A DNA stretch of 64,000 nt, from contig NZ_CP129970.2 in NCBI RefSeq assembly GCF_030503895.2, forward strand, positions 3,023,001-3,087,000. Direction: 5' to 3'. The notes beneath the pieces were generated by a model. It had not been told where the DNA came from. It was given only the letters and a program-made list of their open reading frames with translations, and did not search any database. Both the position numbers and the translations under genes were made by a program. This document shows, in pieces, positions 1 to 9,104 of this stretch; position 1 is the first letter of the stretch; the number at the start of each line of letters is the position of its first letter. The DNA comes from Marivirga arenosa (lineage in GTDB: Bacteria > Bacteroidota > Bacteroidia > Cytophagales > Cyclobacteriaceae).

Positions 1-1
1 C

Positions 2-1045
2 TTCTCTACTCTAGCAGGGCAGGATTTAACAGTAACAAGAACAGGTACTAATGTTACGGTGACGGATGCCGCTGGCAATACATTTAATGTAATTACAGCT
101 GATGTAGCAATTGATAATGGAGTGGTTCATGTTATAGATGGTGTTCTATTACCTGAGATTGAATTACCGACAGTTGTTGAAGCAGCAACTTCTGCAGAAC
201 TTACCACCTTACTTGATGCAATAGGAGCAGTAGAAGGTTTAGATCAAACCTTATTAGATTCAGATGCCATTACAGTATTTGCACCAACAAACGAAGCATT
301 TGGTGATGCACTTGAAGCATATGGTGTAAGCACATTAGATCAATTAGTAGCTGAATTAGGAGGTGTTGATAATTTGGAAGCAGTGTTAGGTTTCCATGTT
401 GTACCTGCTGTTGCATTCTCTCATGATTTAGAAGATGGTGCAACTTTTGAGACACTTCAAGGAGGTACTTTAACTGTTAATGTTACGGAAAATGGTGTAA
501 CCGTTACAGATTTCAATGGTACTGTTTATAATGTAGTTACTGCTGATGTAGCAATAGATAATGGTGTTGTTCATGTAATTGATGGTGTATTATTGCCAGA
601 AATCACTTTACCGTCTGTTGTTGATGCTGCAACTGATGCAGGATTGTCTACTTTGATAGATGCATTGGTAGCAGCTGAATTGGATGATGATGTTTCCAAT
701 GCTGAAGCGATTACTGTTTTTGCTCCAACCAACGCTGCTTTTGCTGATTTATTAGCAGCTCAGGAAGTAGATGATTTAGATGGTTTAATTGCTAAGTTAG
801 GAGCTGAAGCAGTTGCAGCTGTTTTACAATTTCATGTAGTTCCTGCGGTAGCATTTTCTCACGATTTAACAGATGGTGATACATTTGAAACTCTTCAGGG
901 AGAAAGCTTAACGGTTAATGTTTCGGAAGATGGAGTAACGGTAACAGATGTTAATAATAACACTTTCAATGTAACCACCGCTGATGTAGCAATTGAAAAC
1001 GGTGTAGTACATGTAATTGATGGAGTTTTATTACCAACTTTATAA
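2..1045 (+). CDS. Secreted FAS1 (fasciclin) repeat protein, 5' partial
   Basis: The reading frame is open back to base 2, so the window enters the gene in its middle; an apparent GTG start at 59 is internal. The visible part holds the tail of one FAS1 domain and two full FAS1 domains, roughly 160-600 and 600-1042. Each full domain has the family pattern: a 'TVFAPTNxAF' block, an 'FHVVPAVAFSHDL' block, and a closing 'ADVAIxNGVVHVIDGVLLP' block. FAS1 proteins are extracellular adhesion or matrix proteins in bacteria. No C-terminal sorting domain is seen, since the protein stops right after the last FAS1 domain. The domains are close copies of one another, which points to recent internal duplication. 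A strong hairpin terminator follows the stop codon. Confidence 0.93.
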   Translation, partial: FSTLAGQDLTVTRTGTNVTVTDAAGNTFNVITADVAIDNGVVHVIDGVLLPEIELPTVVEAATSAELTTLLDAIGAVEGLDQTLLDSDAITVFAPTNEAFGDALEAYGVSTLDQLVAELGGVDNLEAVLGFHVVPAVAFSHDLEDGATFETLQGGTLTVNVTENGVTVTDFNGTVYNVVTADVAIDNGVVHVIDGVLLPEITLPSVVDAATDAGLSTLIDALVAAELDDDVSNAEAITVFAPTNAAFADLLAAQEVDDLDGLIAKLGAEAVAAVLQFHVVPAVAFSHDLTDGDTFETLQGESLTVNVSEDGVTVTDVNNNTFNVTTADVAIENGVVHVIDGVLLPTL

Positions 1046-1059
1046 TTATTGATACTGTT

Positions 1060-1090
1060 AAAAGGGTGAACTCATATTCACCCTTTTTTA
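1060..1090 (+). terminator. Rho-independent terminator after the FAS1 gene
   Basis: A perfect 10-bp stem (1061-1070 with 1077-1086, AAAGGGTGAA/TTCACCCTTT) encloses a 6-base loop and is followed by a short T-run. It lies 15 bases after the stop codon. Confidence 0.85.
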
Positions 1091-1130
1091 GTATATTCAC
1101 AACGCTCTTAAGATTCTTAATTACAAGGCC

Positions 1131-2138
1131 ATGTTTCAGCACAAAAGAAAGTTTCTCTTTATTACGCTACTTGCAATATATTCATTCGTGAATATTATAG
1201 TGCTGGAAGGAGACCGATTATACCAAGCTGCTCTACCCTACCATCTGCTATTCATTACGATTTTTGGTTTATCTTTTTCAGTATGGATGGCCAATCTTTT
1301 TATTCAGAATTATTTAATCAAGAGTATAAAAAGTATTCATCCGCTTTTACAGCAGTTTTTGATAAGTATAATAGCTACTGTTTTGATTAGTCTGTTATCG
1401 GTTGAATTGACTTCTTTAACATTAGGGGACCCCTTTACTCTGACTCAGAAAAATTTTATGTTGACATTTGGATTTACTTCCAGAATAAACCTATTCTTAA
1501 ATACTGTCAATGCAATTTATTTTTTCAATAAGAAATTCAGAGAAAAAGAATTGGAAACTGAGAAATTGAAAAATGCAACAATTGGTAGTCAATATGAAAG
1601 ATTAAACCACCAGCTAAATCCGCATTTTCTTTTTAATAATCTTAATGCATTATCTTCATTGATGCACACTGATTTAGAAAAAGCAGATATTTTTCTGCAA
1701 AAACTATCCTCGATGTATAGGTATATATCTTTGAACGTAAATGAAGAATTGGTTCCAGTTGAACAAGAATTAAATTTTCTTAAAGATTATATTTCACTTC
1801 TTGAAATCAGATTTAAAAACTCACTTATCATTTCATTAAATATTAATCCTGATTTATCTAAATTATTTATTCCTCCCGTAGTTCTTCAATTACTAATTGA
1901 AAATGTAGTAAAGCATAACTATTTTACACAAGAGGCACCCGTTAAGGTAGATATAACTGGCGAAAATGGTCATCTATTCATTAAAAATACTATCCAATTA
2001 AAAAAAGAAGATATAGATTCTATTGGGATAGGATTAAAAAACATTTCTGAGAGATATAGGTTTTTAGGAGAACAAATCTCGATAAATAAAACTGAAGAAT
2101 TTTTTGAGGTATCAGTTCCATTAATCAATATAAAATGA
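1131..2138 (+). CDS. LytS-type membrane sensor histidine kinase
   Basis: Four hydrophobic segments at about residues 5-25, 38-60, 72-95 and 108-132 suggest a membrane sensor with little extracellular domain. A short coiled linker leads to the His_kinase (LytS/YehU) motif NPHFLFNN with the likely phospho-acceptor His165. The ATPase part shows an N-box near residues 254-263 (LIENVVKHN) and a short G-box GIGLKN near 299-304. The stop overlaps the start of the LytTR response regulator by four bases, so the two are co-translated and very likely partners. The signal cannot be told from the sequence. Confidence 0.9.
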   Translation: MFQHKRKFLFITLLAIYSFVNIIVLEGDRLYQAALPYHLLFITIFGLSFSVWMANLFIQNYLIKSIKSIHPLLQQFLISIIATVLISLLSVELTSLTLGDPFTLTQKNFMLTFGFTSRINLFLNTVNAIYFFNKKFREKELETEKLKNATIGSQYERLNHQLNPHFLFNNLNALSSLMHTDLEKADIFLQKLSSMYRYISLNVNEELVPVEQELNFLKDYISLLEIRFKNSLIISLNINPDLSKLFIPPVVLQLLIENVVKHNYFTQEAPVKVDITGENGHLFIKNTIQLKKEDIDSIGIGLKNISERYRFLGEQISINKTEEFFEVSVPLINIK

Positions 2139-2905
2139 AAATTTTAATTTTTGAAGACGAGCCATTAGCTCAAGAGAGAATAAAACAAATTATTGATAAA
2201 TTTCGGCCAAATTGGGAAATAGTAGGCACATCACAGAGTATAAAAGATTCAAGACTATTACTGCAGAATAATCAAAGTATAGATTTAATTATCAGCGACA
2301 TTCATTTGGCAGATGGTAATTGCTTTGATGTATTTGAAAATCAAAATAGAAAAATACCCATTATTTTTTTAACAGCTTATGATCAACATGCCTTACAATC
2401 ATTTGATCATTACTGTATTGACTACGTTTTAAAACCACTTCAGGAAAAGAGGTTGATTGATGCATTTGAAAAATTTGAAGAATTATGCGTTAGTCAAGAA
2501 GGCAAGAGTAATGAAAATGCACTTCTTAATCAGGTTATCGAAAAGTTGAATGGTAAAAAGTTTAAGAAGCGATTTCTTACTAAAGTAGGCAATAAAATGC
2601 TATTTAAAGAGGTAGATGAAATTGCTTATTTCTATGCTGAAGATAAAATTGTTTATCTTAAAGAAATTGGATCCTCAAAAAAATACATAGTTAATTTCAG
2701 TTTAGAGGAATTAGAAAATCAACTTTTAGATCCTTCAATTTTTTATAGGATTAACAGATCCGTCATTATTAACTTAGAGGCGCTAATTGAAATGAAGAGT
2801 TACCATAATGGTAGATTGAAACTAATCGTTCAATCATCTGATGATATGGATTTAATAGTAGCTAGAGAACGAGTGGGACACTTTAAAGACTGGATTAATC
2901 AATAA
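2135..2905 (+). CDS. LytTR-family response regulator
   Basis: The N-terminal receiver domain (about 1-120) has the acidic pair E7/D8, the phospho-acceptor Asp55 in 'ISDIHL', Thr80 and Lys100. A LytTR DNA-binding domain fills about residues 145-250 and includes the typical 'FYRINRSVIINLEAL' block. It would bind direct repeats in target promoters when phosphorylated by the kinase that it overlaps by ATGA. The next gene begins 10 bases later and is probably in the same transcript. Confidence 0.93.
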   Translation: MKILIFEDEPLAQERIKQIIDKFRPNWEIVGTSQSIKDSRLLLQNNQSIDLIISDIHLADGNCFDVFENQNRKIPIIFLTAYDQHALQSFDHYCIDYVLKPLQEKRLIDAFEKFEELCVSQEGKSNENALLNQVIEKLNGKKFKKRFLTKVGNKMLFKEVDEIAYFYAEDKIVYLKEIGSSKKYIVNFSLEELENQLLDPSIFYRINRSVIINLEALIEMKSYHNGRLKLIVQSSDDMDLIVARERVGHFKDWINQ

Positions 2906-2915
2906 AAGGATAAGC

Positions 2916-3284
2916 ATGAAGTACTTTTTTACAATTTTAACGATTCTACTTAGTTTTAATTCACTTTCTTTTGCGCAAGAATTTTCTAAACAAGAATTAG
3001 ATTCTATAAAATCTCATATTTTTAATATACAGAATGAAGTAAATACGATCCAGTTAAATTTGAATAATGCGAAAAAAACACTTAAAACTGGAATTTTTGT
3101 CGCTACTTTAGGTTATACTGTAACAATAATTGGCGGACAACTTTTGGGTACAAATCCCCAGCTGGGAGAAGCTTTGCTATACACAGGCGGAGCAATAGGC
3201 ATAGGGGGTACTATTGTATTAGTTAATGGCTTCAATAAGATAAGTTTAGAAAGAAAGCAAACAGATTTCAATCCAACGCAATAG
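2916..3284 (+). CDS. Small exported or membrane protein, function unknown
   Basis: I do not recognise a family. Residues 1-20 look like a Sec signal peptide ending SFA before Gln21. Residues about 25-55 are a helical, charged stretch of coiled-coil type. Two glycine-rich hydrophobic segments follow at about 58-76 and 84-105. The tail is polar. It sits 10 bases downstream of the LytTR regulator, so it may be a membrane accessory or target of that system. Its last 17 bases overlap the convergent gene on the other strand. Confidence 0.75.
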   Translation: MKYFFTILTILLSFNSLSFAQEFSKQELDSIKSHIFNIQNEVNTIQLNLNNAKKTLKTGIFVATLGYTVTIIGGQLLGTNPQLGEALLYTGGAIGIGGTIVLVNGFNKISLERKQTDFNPTQ

Positions 3285-3504
3285 ATCCCCAATCTTTATG
3301 CATTTCATCAAATCTAACCATTACTTTTTTTATAAATTCATCAGAAATTAAGCTTTTAAGTTCTTCCACATCGGCTACCTCGTATTCGTCAATTTTATAA
3401 GTTTGTTCGTACAAACCTAATTCAAACTTTACTAAATATTTTTCATTCCATTGAAACAAGGTAGTTTTACAATAGTTGTTTGGTAGTTCTCCTATTACGC
3501 GCAT
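3268..3504 (-). CDS. Small conserved-looking protein, 78 aa
   Basis: A compact soluble protein with no signal peptide or cysteine cluster. Its strand-rich N-terminal half (pattern 'CKTTLFQWNEKYLVKFE...YEQTYKI') is followed by two helices ending in 'FIKKVMVRFDEMHKDWG'. I believe similar short proteins occur across Cytophagales, but that is from memory and no function is known to me. The 3' end overlaps the convergent membrane protein by 17 bases. The start codon lies 39 bases from the divergent MFS gene. Confidence 0.72.
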   Translation of the reverse strand: MRVIGELPNNYCKTTLFQWNEKYLVKFELGLYEQTYKIDEYEVADVEELKSLISDEFIKKVMVRFDEMHKDWGSIALD

Positions 3505-3543
3505 AATTAAAATATTTTTTCAAAATTAAGTTCTATTTTTTGT

Positions 3544-4842
3544 ATGGCAGAATTAAATGAAAGATTTTACGATTATTTAATCGAAGAAGATGAACCTAGA
3601 GCCTGTAGAGCGATTCCTGATGATGCTTGCACCAATGTTCCCAAAAATTTCACTTTAAACATTGCAAATGGTACCTTGACCAAGCTGGCTGAAAAAATCA
3701 TTAGTCCTAATCTTACTTTGGCTTGGATTATGCATTTTTTTGGAGCTTCATCAGCGATGGTAGGAGCTTTGGTACCCATAAAGGATGCCGGTTCACTATT
3801 ACCTCAACTGGCTGTTTCAGGAAAAATAAGATCATATTCTATTCGAAAGAACTTTTGGGTTATAAGTGGTTTAGTCCAAGCATTTTGCTGGCTAGCGGCA
3901 GCAGGTCATATATTTTTTGGAAATCAGGATACTGTACCTCTAATTATTCTTATTTTATTGGCTGTATTTAGTATAGCAAGTGGAGTAGCATCTGTTGCCT
4001 ATAAAGATGTGATTGGTAAAACGATTCCTAAAAACACCCGAGGCCAAATGTTAAGCTACAGATCTACCTTTGGTGGGGTTTTAAGCTTGATTGCCGGAGT
4101 TTTATTAGTGTTCTTCATTCAAGAGAACGCAGATAAAACGATTTATGGATTTATGTTTCTGTTTGCCTCTATCTTATGGCTGATTGCATCTTTGTTGTTT
4201 TTTAACATTAAAGAAGAAAAGGGAGCTACTGAAGGAGGTAGGAATCCTTTTCAGGAAATAAAAGAAGGTGTGAGTTTAATTAAGGATGAAAAGGATTTTA
4301 GAAATTTTCTTTTTACTAGAGCGCTCCTAATGGCGGTGCCTTTGTTACAACCCTTTTATGTATTGGTTGCGAAAGATATAGATGATACCACTTGGAGTCT
4401 GCTTGGATATTTGATTATTGTAAATGGTTTAGCTAACGTACTTAGTAGTCCCTTCTGGGGAAAAATTGCAGATCAATCATCCACTCGATTGATGAGAATT
4501 TCTTCTGTCATAGCCATAGCAGGTGGAATTTACGCTCTGCTCTTCTACTTCGTATCGGATTGGAATTTGGGTTTTTATTATTTTATTCCAGTATTCTTTA
4601 TTAACGGAATAGCATACAGTGGGGCACGACTTAGCAGAAAAACGTATTTGGTAGATTATGCCCCAAGCGAAAACAAAGCTACTTATGTTTCTGTAGCGAA
4701 TACATTTATAGGTTTATTTACTCTGATTGCTGCAGGTTTTGGTTTAGTTGCTGAGTATTTCGGTCTTCCAGCACAGATTTTATTTTTTATGAGCTTATTA
4801 GTGGGAGCAATCGTTTTAAGCTATCGATTAAAAAAAGTGTGA
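3544..4842 (+). CDS. MFS transporter
   Basis: A 432-residue polytopic membrane protein. A cytoplasmic-looking N-terminal stretch of about 55 residues precedes roughly a dozen hydrophobic segments. The loop 'GKTIPKNTRGQMLSYRSTFGG' at about residues 158-178 and the charged central loop near 225-245 fit the two-halved major facilitator fold. The substrate cannot be inferred. It ends 9 bases before the convergent glutaminase gene. A link to glutamine or glutamate transport is only suggested by this neighbour and is weak, because the two genes are on opposite strands. Confidence 0.82.
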   Translation: MAELNERFYDYLIEEDEPRACRAIPDDACTNVPKNFTLNIANGTLTKLAEKIISPNLTLAWIMHFFGASSAMVGALVPIKDAGSLLPQLAVSGKIRSYSIRKNFWVISGLVQAFCWLAAAGHIFFGNQDTVPLIILILLAVFSIASGVASVAYKDVIGKTIPKNTRGQMLSYRSTFGGVLSLIAGVLLVFFIQENADKTIYGFMFLFASILWLIASLLFFNIKEEKGATEGGRNPFQEIKEGVSLIKDEKDFRNFLFTRALLMAVPLLQPFYVLVAKDIDDTTWSLLGYLIIVNGLANVLSSPFWGKIADQSSTRLMRISSVIAIAGGIYALLFYFVSDWNLGFYYFIPVFFINGIAYSGARLSRKTYLVDYAPSENKATYVSVANTFIGLFTLIAAGFGLVAEYFGLPAQILFFMSLLVGAIVLSYRLKKV

Positions 4843-4851
4843 TAAAGAAGT

Positions 4852-5769
4852 CTAAAAGATAGATTTCTCTATATGCGTGGTAAAAAGCTCTAAAGCATGC
4901 ATTCCTTTAGCGGAGTTCCCTTTCTCGTTTAGTTTGGGACTCCATACAGCTATGCTATATTCTCCTGGATGAACAGCGACAATTCCACCTCCAACACCAC
5001 TTTTACCGGGTAAGCCAACGCGGAAAGCAAATTCACCCGATTCATCATAAAAACCACAAGTAAGCATTATGGCATTTATTCTTTTGATCTGATTAGGATC
5101 AAGAAATAAAGTGCCATCTGCAGCTTGTTTCCCATGTTGGGCAAACAATTGAAAACACCAGGCTAGCTCTACACAACTCATATCGATCGAGCAAGTGTAA
5201 AAATAGAAATCCAAAACATCTTCAGGGTCATTATCTAAATTTTTAAAACTTTTGATAAAGTTGGCCATTGCAATATTTCGATATCCTTTACTTTTTTCAG
5301 ATTTGTAGATCAACTCATTGTACTTAATTTTATCGGATCCATTTAGCTCATGGATAAATTTTAAATATTCCTCTTTCGGATTATCTAATTCCGATAATAA
5401 AATATCACATATCACAATGGCCCCTGAGTTGATAAATGGATTTCTCGGAATACCTTCTTCATGTTCTAACTGCACTAAAGAGTTAAAGGGATCACCTGAA
5501 GGTTCCACATCCACTCTATCCCATACTTTGTCCCCAATGGATTGGATAGCCATACTCAGAGTAAATACTTTTGAAATACTTTGAATAGAGAACCTTTCAT
5601 TATAATCACCAGCATTATAGGTTTCCCCGTTCACAAATTGTAAGGATATACCAAATTTATCAGGATCTATTTTAGCTAATTCTGGTATATAGGAAGCAAC
5701 CGAACCAGGATGTTTTACAGAATTTACTGTGTTTAATATATCGTCTAATAATCTATTGTAGTCTTTCAA
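4852..5769 (-). CDS. glsA: Glutaminase
   Basis: Hydrolyses L-glutamine to L-glutamate and ammonia in the cytoplasm. The 305-residue length matches bacterial glutaminase A. The serine-lysine catalytic pair is visible as S64-x-x-K67 in 'FSIQSISKVF'. Other family blocks are 'PRNPFINSGAI', 'FYFYTCSIDM' and the C-terminal 'FRVGLPGKSGVGGGIVAVHPG'. It stands alone on the minus strand between a convergent MFS gene and the upstream AraC regulator gene. Confidence 0.95.
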   Translation of the reverse strand: MKDYNRLLDDILNTVNSVKHPGSVASYIPELAKIDPDKFGISLQFVNGETYNAGDYNERFSIQSISKVFTLSMAIQSIGDKVWDRVDVEPSGDPFNSLVQLEHEEGIPRNPFINSGAIVICDILLSELDNPKEEYLKFIHELNGSDKIKYNELIYKSEKSKGYRNIAMANFIKSFKNLDNDPEDVLDFYFYTCSIDMSCVELAWCFQLFAQHGKQAADGTLFLDPNQIKRINAIMLTCGFYDESGEFAFRVGLPGKSGVGGGIVAVHPGEYSIAVWSPKLNEKGNSAKGMHALELFTTHIEKSIF

Positions 5770-5841
5770 ATTAAAGTTTTTCTATGCCAACGGTAATTAA
5801 CTGGTCAAGATACAATAATCTTAAATCAAAAGAACTAAATC

Positions 5842-6777
5842 TTAATTGGCATGTAATCTAAACTGTTTTTGAAAAGAAGATGGAGATAAACCAGTTTCTT
5901 TTTTGAAAGTACTAGTAAAGTGCGATAGGTTTTCAAAACCTGAATTAAAACAAGCTTCGGTTATACTGCAATTTGATTTTTTTAACCATTGTTTTGCTAA
6001 TTTAATCCTTTCAGATAATACATATTGACCTGGAGTGTAACCAAAAGTTTCTTTAAATTTTTTAAAGAATGATGCTCTACTCATGCATGCAGCATTAGCT
6101 AATTTATCGAAATCTATTTTTTCGGTGATTTTACTATGTATAATTTCAATAGCGTAGGCCAAAGGATGATGATTTGATAAAGTCTGCGTAGAGGAAGTAA
6201 AAACATGACGAGCCTGAGTTTGCATCAACCTAATAATCATTTCTTTCATTGCCAGATCTATATATAAATCTTTAGTAACGCTGTTTTCAGATTTTGAAAT
6301 CTTAATAATTCTATTGACTGTATTAATTAATTCTTGATTATTAATTATATGGTGAATACTAGGGTCAATTTCCCACTTTTCTTGATCTAAAACTTTAGGG
6401 TGTTTTTCATTTAACATTTCTAAAGTGAAGTCAATTAGATGTTGTGAAATAGCCAGAGCTATGCATTGTGTCGGTTGATCTTCTTTAGCTTCAGGAAAAT
6501 CAATTTCCATGATTTCATTCGGGCCCACTATAACAGATTCACCAGGTAAATATTCAAATGACTCTTTATTTTCTAAGTGCATTATTTTTTTTCCTCTCAA
6601 CATGGAAGTGAAAACAAAGTCATTGAATACCAATTTCACGTCCTCTGCTTTTTGATGGGTCTCAAATACATTGAGTTCACAGCTATCATAAGTGTAAGCT
6701 GTTCTGTTTTCTACTAAAGTAAATAATGAATTCTCAGTTTTAAGAGGTATTTGATAAGGTTTTATTAAATCATTCAT
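5842..6777 (-). CDS. AraC-family transcriptional regulator
   Basis: The first 190 residues or so form the N-terminal sensing domain typical of AraC_N regulators. Residues about 205-308 are a double helix-turn-helix AraC domain ('ANAACMSRASFFKKFKETFG' then 'ACFNSGFENLSHFTSTFKKE'). It is divergent from the aldehyde dehydrogenase gene across a 219-base AT-rich gap. With DUF779 behind the dehydrogenase this matches a common AraC/aldehyde dehydrogenase arrangement, so it probably controls that gene in response to an aldehyde or alcohol. The control role is inferred from position. Confidence 0.9.
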   Translation of the reverse strand: MNDLIKPYQIPLKTENSLFTLVENRTAYTYDSCELNVFETHQKAEDVKLVFNDFVFTSMLRGKKIMHLENKESFEYLPGESVIVGPNEIMEIDFPEAKEDQPTQCIALAISQHLIDFTLEMLNEKHPKVLDQEKWEIDPSIHHIINNQELINTVNRIIKISKSENSVTKDLYIDLAMKEMIIRLMQTQARHVFTSSTQTLSNHHPLAYAIEIIHSKITEKIDFDKLANAACMSRASFFKKFKETFGYTPGQYVLSERIKLAKQWLKKSNCSITEACFNSGFENLSHFTSTFKKETGLSPSSFQKQFRLHAN

Positions 6778-6996
6778 AATTTAACTTAGTAATTTGATTG
6801 TAGTCTATTCCATATTTATACTGTTATAAATCAGTGATTTACTCAATTTTTCACTTGTTTTCACAGTCTTTCAATTTAGTAAATTTTAATTAATTCTGAA
6901 AATTAGATTCATAGCAAAATGATTGATACTCATAACAAAATATTTAGGGATATAATAATGCATATTGAGAGAATATAAAAATTAAAACTATATACT

Positions 6997-8520
6997 ATGG
7001 AAACATTAGAAATGACTCACAAAACAGTGGAGCGTCCAACTTTCAAGGCGCAGTACGAACACTTTATTGGAGGAGAATGGGTAAAACCAACCAAAGGCGA
7101 ATACTTTGACAATATCAGCCCTGTTGATGGAAAGCCTTTTACAAAGGCAGCAAGAGGAACAAAAGAAGATATAAATTTGGCTTTAGATGCTGCTCACAAG
7201 GCTTTTGAAAGCTGGTCAAAAACCCCTGCTGCTGCGAGGGCTAACGTTTTACTAAAAATTGCTGATATTATTGAAGAGAATCTAGAAATGCTTGCGCGAG
7301 TTGAGACTATTGATAATGGTAAGGCATTAAGAGAAACAAGAGCGGCAGACTTACCACTTTGCGTAGATCACTTCCGTTATTTTGCTGGGGCAATTAGAGC
7401 GGATGAAAGTACCATGTCTGAGCATGATGAACATACCGTAAGTATTAACTTACAAGAACCTTTAGGTGTAGTAGGACAAATTATTCCTTGGAACTTCCCT
7501 CTGTTAATGGCAACTTGGAAAATTGCACCCGCACTAGCAGCAGGCTGCTGCACGGTAGTGAAACCTGCTGAGCAAACTCCTACTTCCATTATGGTTTTAA
7601 TGGAGTTAATAAAAGATGTTGTCCCTGCTGGAGTATTAAATGTAGTGACAGGTTTTGGACCCGAAGCTGGTAAGCCATTAGCACAATCTGACAGAGTAGC
7701 AAAGGTTGCCTTTACGGGTGAAACTACCACAGGTAGATTGATTATGCAGTATGCTTCTGAAAACTTGATACCAGTGACGATGGAATTAGGGGGTAAATCT
7801 CCAAATGTTTTTATGAAATCTGTAATGGATAAAGACGATGAATTTTTAGATAAATGTATTGAAGGTGCCGTAATGTTCGCATTAAATCAGGGTGAGGTGT
7901 GTACTTGTCCATCCAGAATATTAGTTCATGAGGATATAGCCGATGACTTCTTAAAAAGAGTGGTTGAAAGAACTAAAGCTATTAAAATGGGACATCCGCT
8001 TGCTGAAGATACTATGATGGGTGCTCAAGCTTCGAATGATCAATTTGAGAAAATATTATCTTACCTTGAAATTGGTAAACAAGAAGGTGCTGAAGTATTA
8101 TGTGGAGGAGTGAAAGCAGGTTTAAACTCAGGCTTAGAAAATGGTTATTATATTGAACCTACTATTTTTAAAGGCCATAATAAGATGAGAGTATTCCAGG
8201 AAGAAATCTTTGGCCCTGTTACATCAGCAACTACATTTAAAGATGTAGATGAAGCTATTGAAATAGCAAATGATACTATGTATGGATTAGGTGCGGGATT
8301 ATGGAGTAGAGATGCTCATGAGTTATATCAAGTACCTAGAGCGATTAAAGCGGGTCGTGTATGGGTAAATTGTTACCACGCTTATCCTGCGCATGCTCCA
8401 TTCGGAGGCTATAAAAAATCTGGATTTGGTAGAGAAACGCATAAAATGATGTTAAATCACTATCGCCAGACTAAGAATATGTTGATCTCATATGATAAAA
8501 ATAAATTAGGATTCTTTTAG
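6997..8520 (+). CDS. NAD(P)-dependent aldehyde dehydrogenase
   Basis: A 507-residue ALDH superfamily enzyme oxidising an aldehyde to its carboxylate. The cofactor-binding block '[12 protein letters not shown]' (160-171), the glutamate block 'MELGGKSPN' with E263, and the nucleophile C302 in '[11 protein letters not shown]' are all present. The overall pattern resembles the acetaldehyde/AldB/ExaC type, which fits the following DUF779 gene and the divergent AraC regulator. The exact substrate is inference. The start has an A/T-rich leader without a Shine-Dalgarno site. Confidence 0.93.
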   Translation: METLEMTHKTVERPTFKAQYEHFIGGEWVKPTKGEYFDNISPVDGKPFTKAARGTKEDINLALDAAHKAFESWSKTPAAARANVLLKIADIIEENLEMLARVETIDNGKALRETRAADLPLCVDHFRYFAGAIRADESTMSEHDEHTVSINLQEPLGVVGQIIPWNFPLLMATWKIAPALAAGCCTVVKPAEQTPTSIMVLMELIKDVVPAGVLNVVTGFGPEAGKPLAQSDRVAKVAFTGETTTGRLIMQYASENLIPVTMELGGKSPNVFMKSVMDKDDEFLDKCIEGAVMFALNQGEVCTCPSRILVHEDIADDFLKRVVERTKAIKMGHPLAEDTMMGAQASNDQFEKILSYLEIGKQEGAEVLCGGVKAGLNSGLENGYYIEPTIFKGHNKMRVFQEEIFGPVTSATTFKDVDEAIEIANDTMYGLGAGLWSRDAHELYQVPRAIKAGRVWVNCYHAYPAHAPFGGYKKSGFGRETHKMMLNHYRQTKNMLISYDKNKLGFF

Positions 8521-8604
8521 TAGATTCTTTTAAGTAGAAAGTTATAGGTTTTAAGTAAGGAGATTCATTTACAACCTATTCTTTTATACTATCATTAAGA
8601 AAAC

Positions 8605-8619
8605 AAACCTGTCAGGTTT
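8605..8619. repeat. Palindromic repeat AAACCTGTCAGGTTT, copy 1
   Basis: A 15-base odd-length palindrome (7-bp arms around a central T) in the gap between the aldehyde dehydrogenase and DUF779 genes. A second copy with the opposite centre base lies at 8672-8686. Elements of this look are scattered in some Bacteroidota genomes, from memory; no other full copy was noticed in this window. Confidence 0.7.
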
Positions 8620-8671
8620 AAACTACTTGATCACTACAAAATTAGGTCATTTTTATCATCTAAATTTTAGA

Positions 8672-8686
8672 AAACCTGACAGGTTT
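8672..8686. repeat. Palindromic repeat AAACCTGACAGGTTT, copy 2
   Basis: The exact reverse complement of the copy at 8605-8619, 52 bases beyond it. It is followed by a T-run, so this copy could also act as a weak terminator or read-through attenuator ahead of the DUF779 gene at 8712. The two copies can pair with each other or fold separately. Confidence 0.7.
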
Positions 8687-8711
8687 TTCAATACTAGAAC
8701 AGCAGTAAATT

Positions 8712-9104
8712 ATGGAAAGAGTATCAATTACTGACAGAGCAATAGAAACAATAGATGAATTAAGAGATCGCTTTGGAGAATTAATGTTTCATCAGAGTGG
8801 AGGATGCTGTGATGGTTCTTCTCCCATGTGTTTTGAAAAAGGAGACTTCAAAGTAGGAGGTGGAGATGTATGGTTAGGTCAAGTATACGGTTGCGATTTC
8901 TTCATGAGCAAAGACCAATTCGAATATTGGAAGCATACCCATTTAACCCTGGATGTAACAGAAGGAAGAGGCTCAAGCTTTTCGTTGGAAATCCCAATGG
9001 GCATTCGTTTTATAATCCGATCTCGCATTTTCACCATGGAAGAATTAGAAAATTTAAATCCTGTGATGACTGGTGAAGAATATTTAGAAAAAGAACGTAT
9101 TTGA
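8712..9104 (+). CDS. DUF779 protein linked to aldehyde dehydrogenase
   Basis: A 130-residue soluble protein with the cysteine cluster C32, C33, C40 ('GGCCDGSSPMC') near the N-terminus and another cysteine in 'VYGCDFFMS'. This is the pattern of DUF779, a family that commonly sits beside aldehyde dehydrogenases and alcohol oxidation genes. Metal binding is plausible from the cysteines, but the role is not known. It follows the dehydrogenase after 191 bases containing a pair of palindromes, so co-expression may be partial. Confidence 0.85.
   Translation: MERVSITDRAIETIDELRDRFGELMFHQSGGCCDGSSPMCFEKGDFKVGGGDVWLGQVYGCDFFMSKDQFEYWKHTHLTLDVTEGRGSSFSLEIPMGIRFIIRSRIFTMEELENLNPVMTGEEYLEKERI

Noticed and set aside
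59-61. GTG at 59 as the start of the FAS1 gene.
   Set aside because: The frame is open to base 2 and codes for recognisable FAS1 residues upstream of it, so the gene continues beyond the window.
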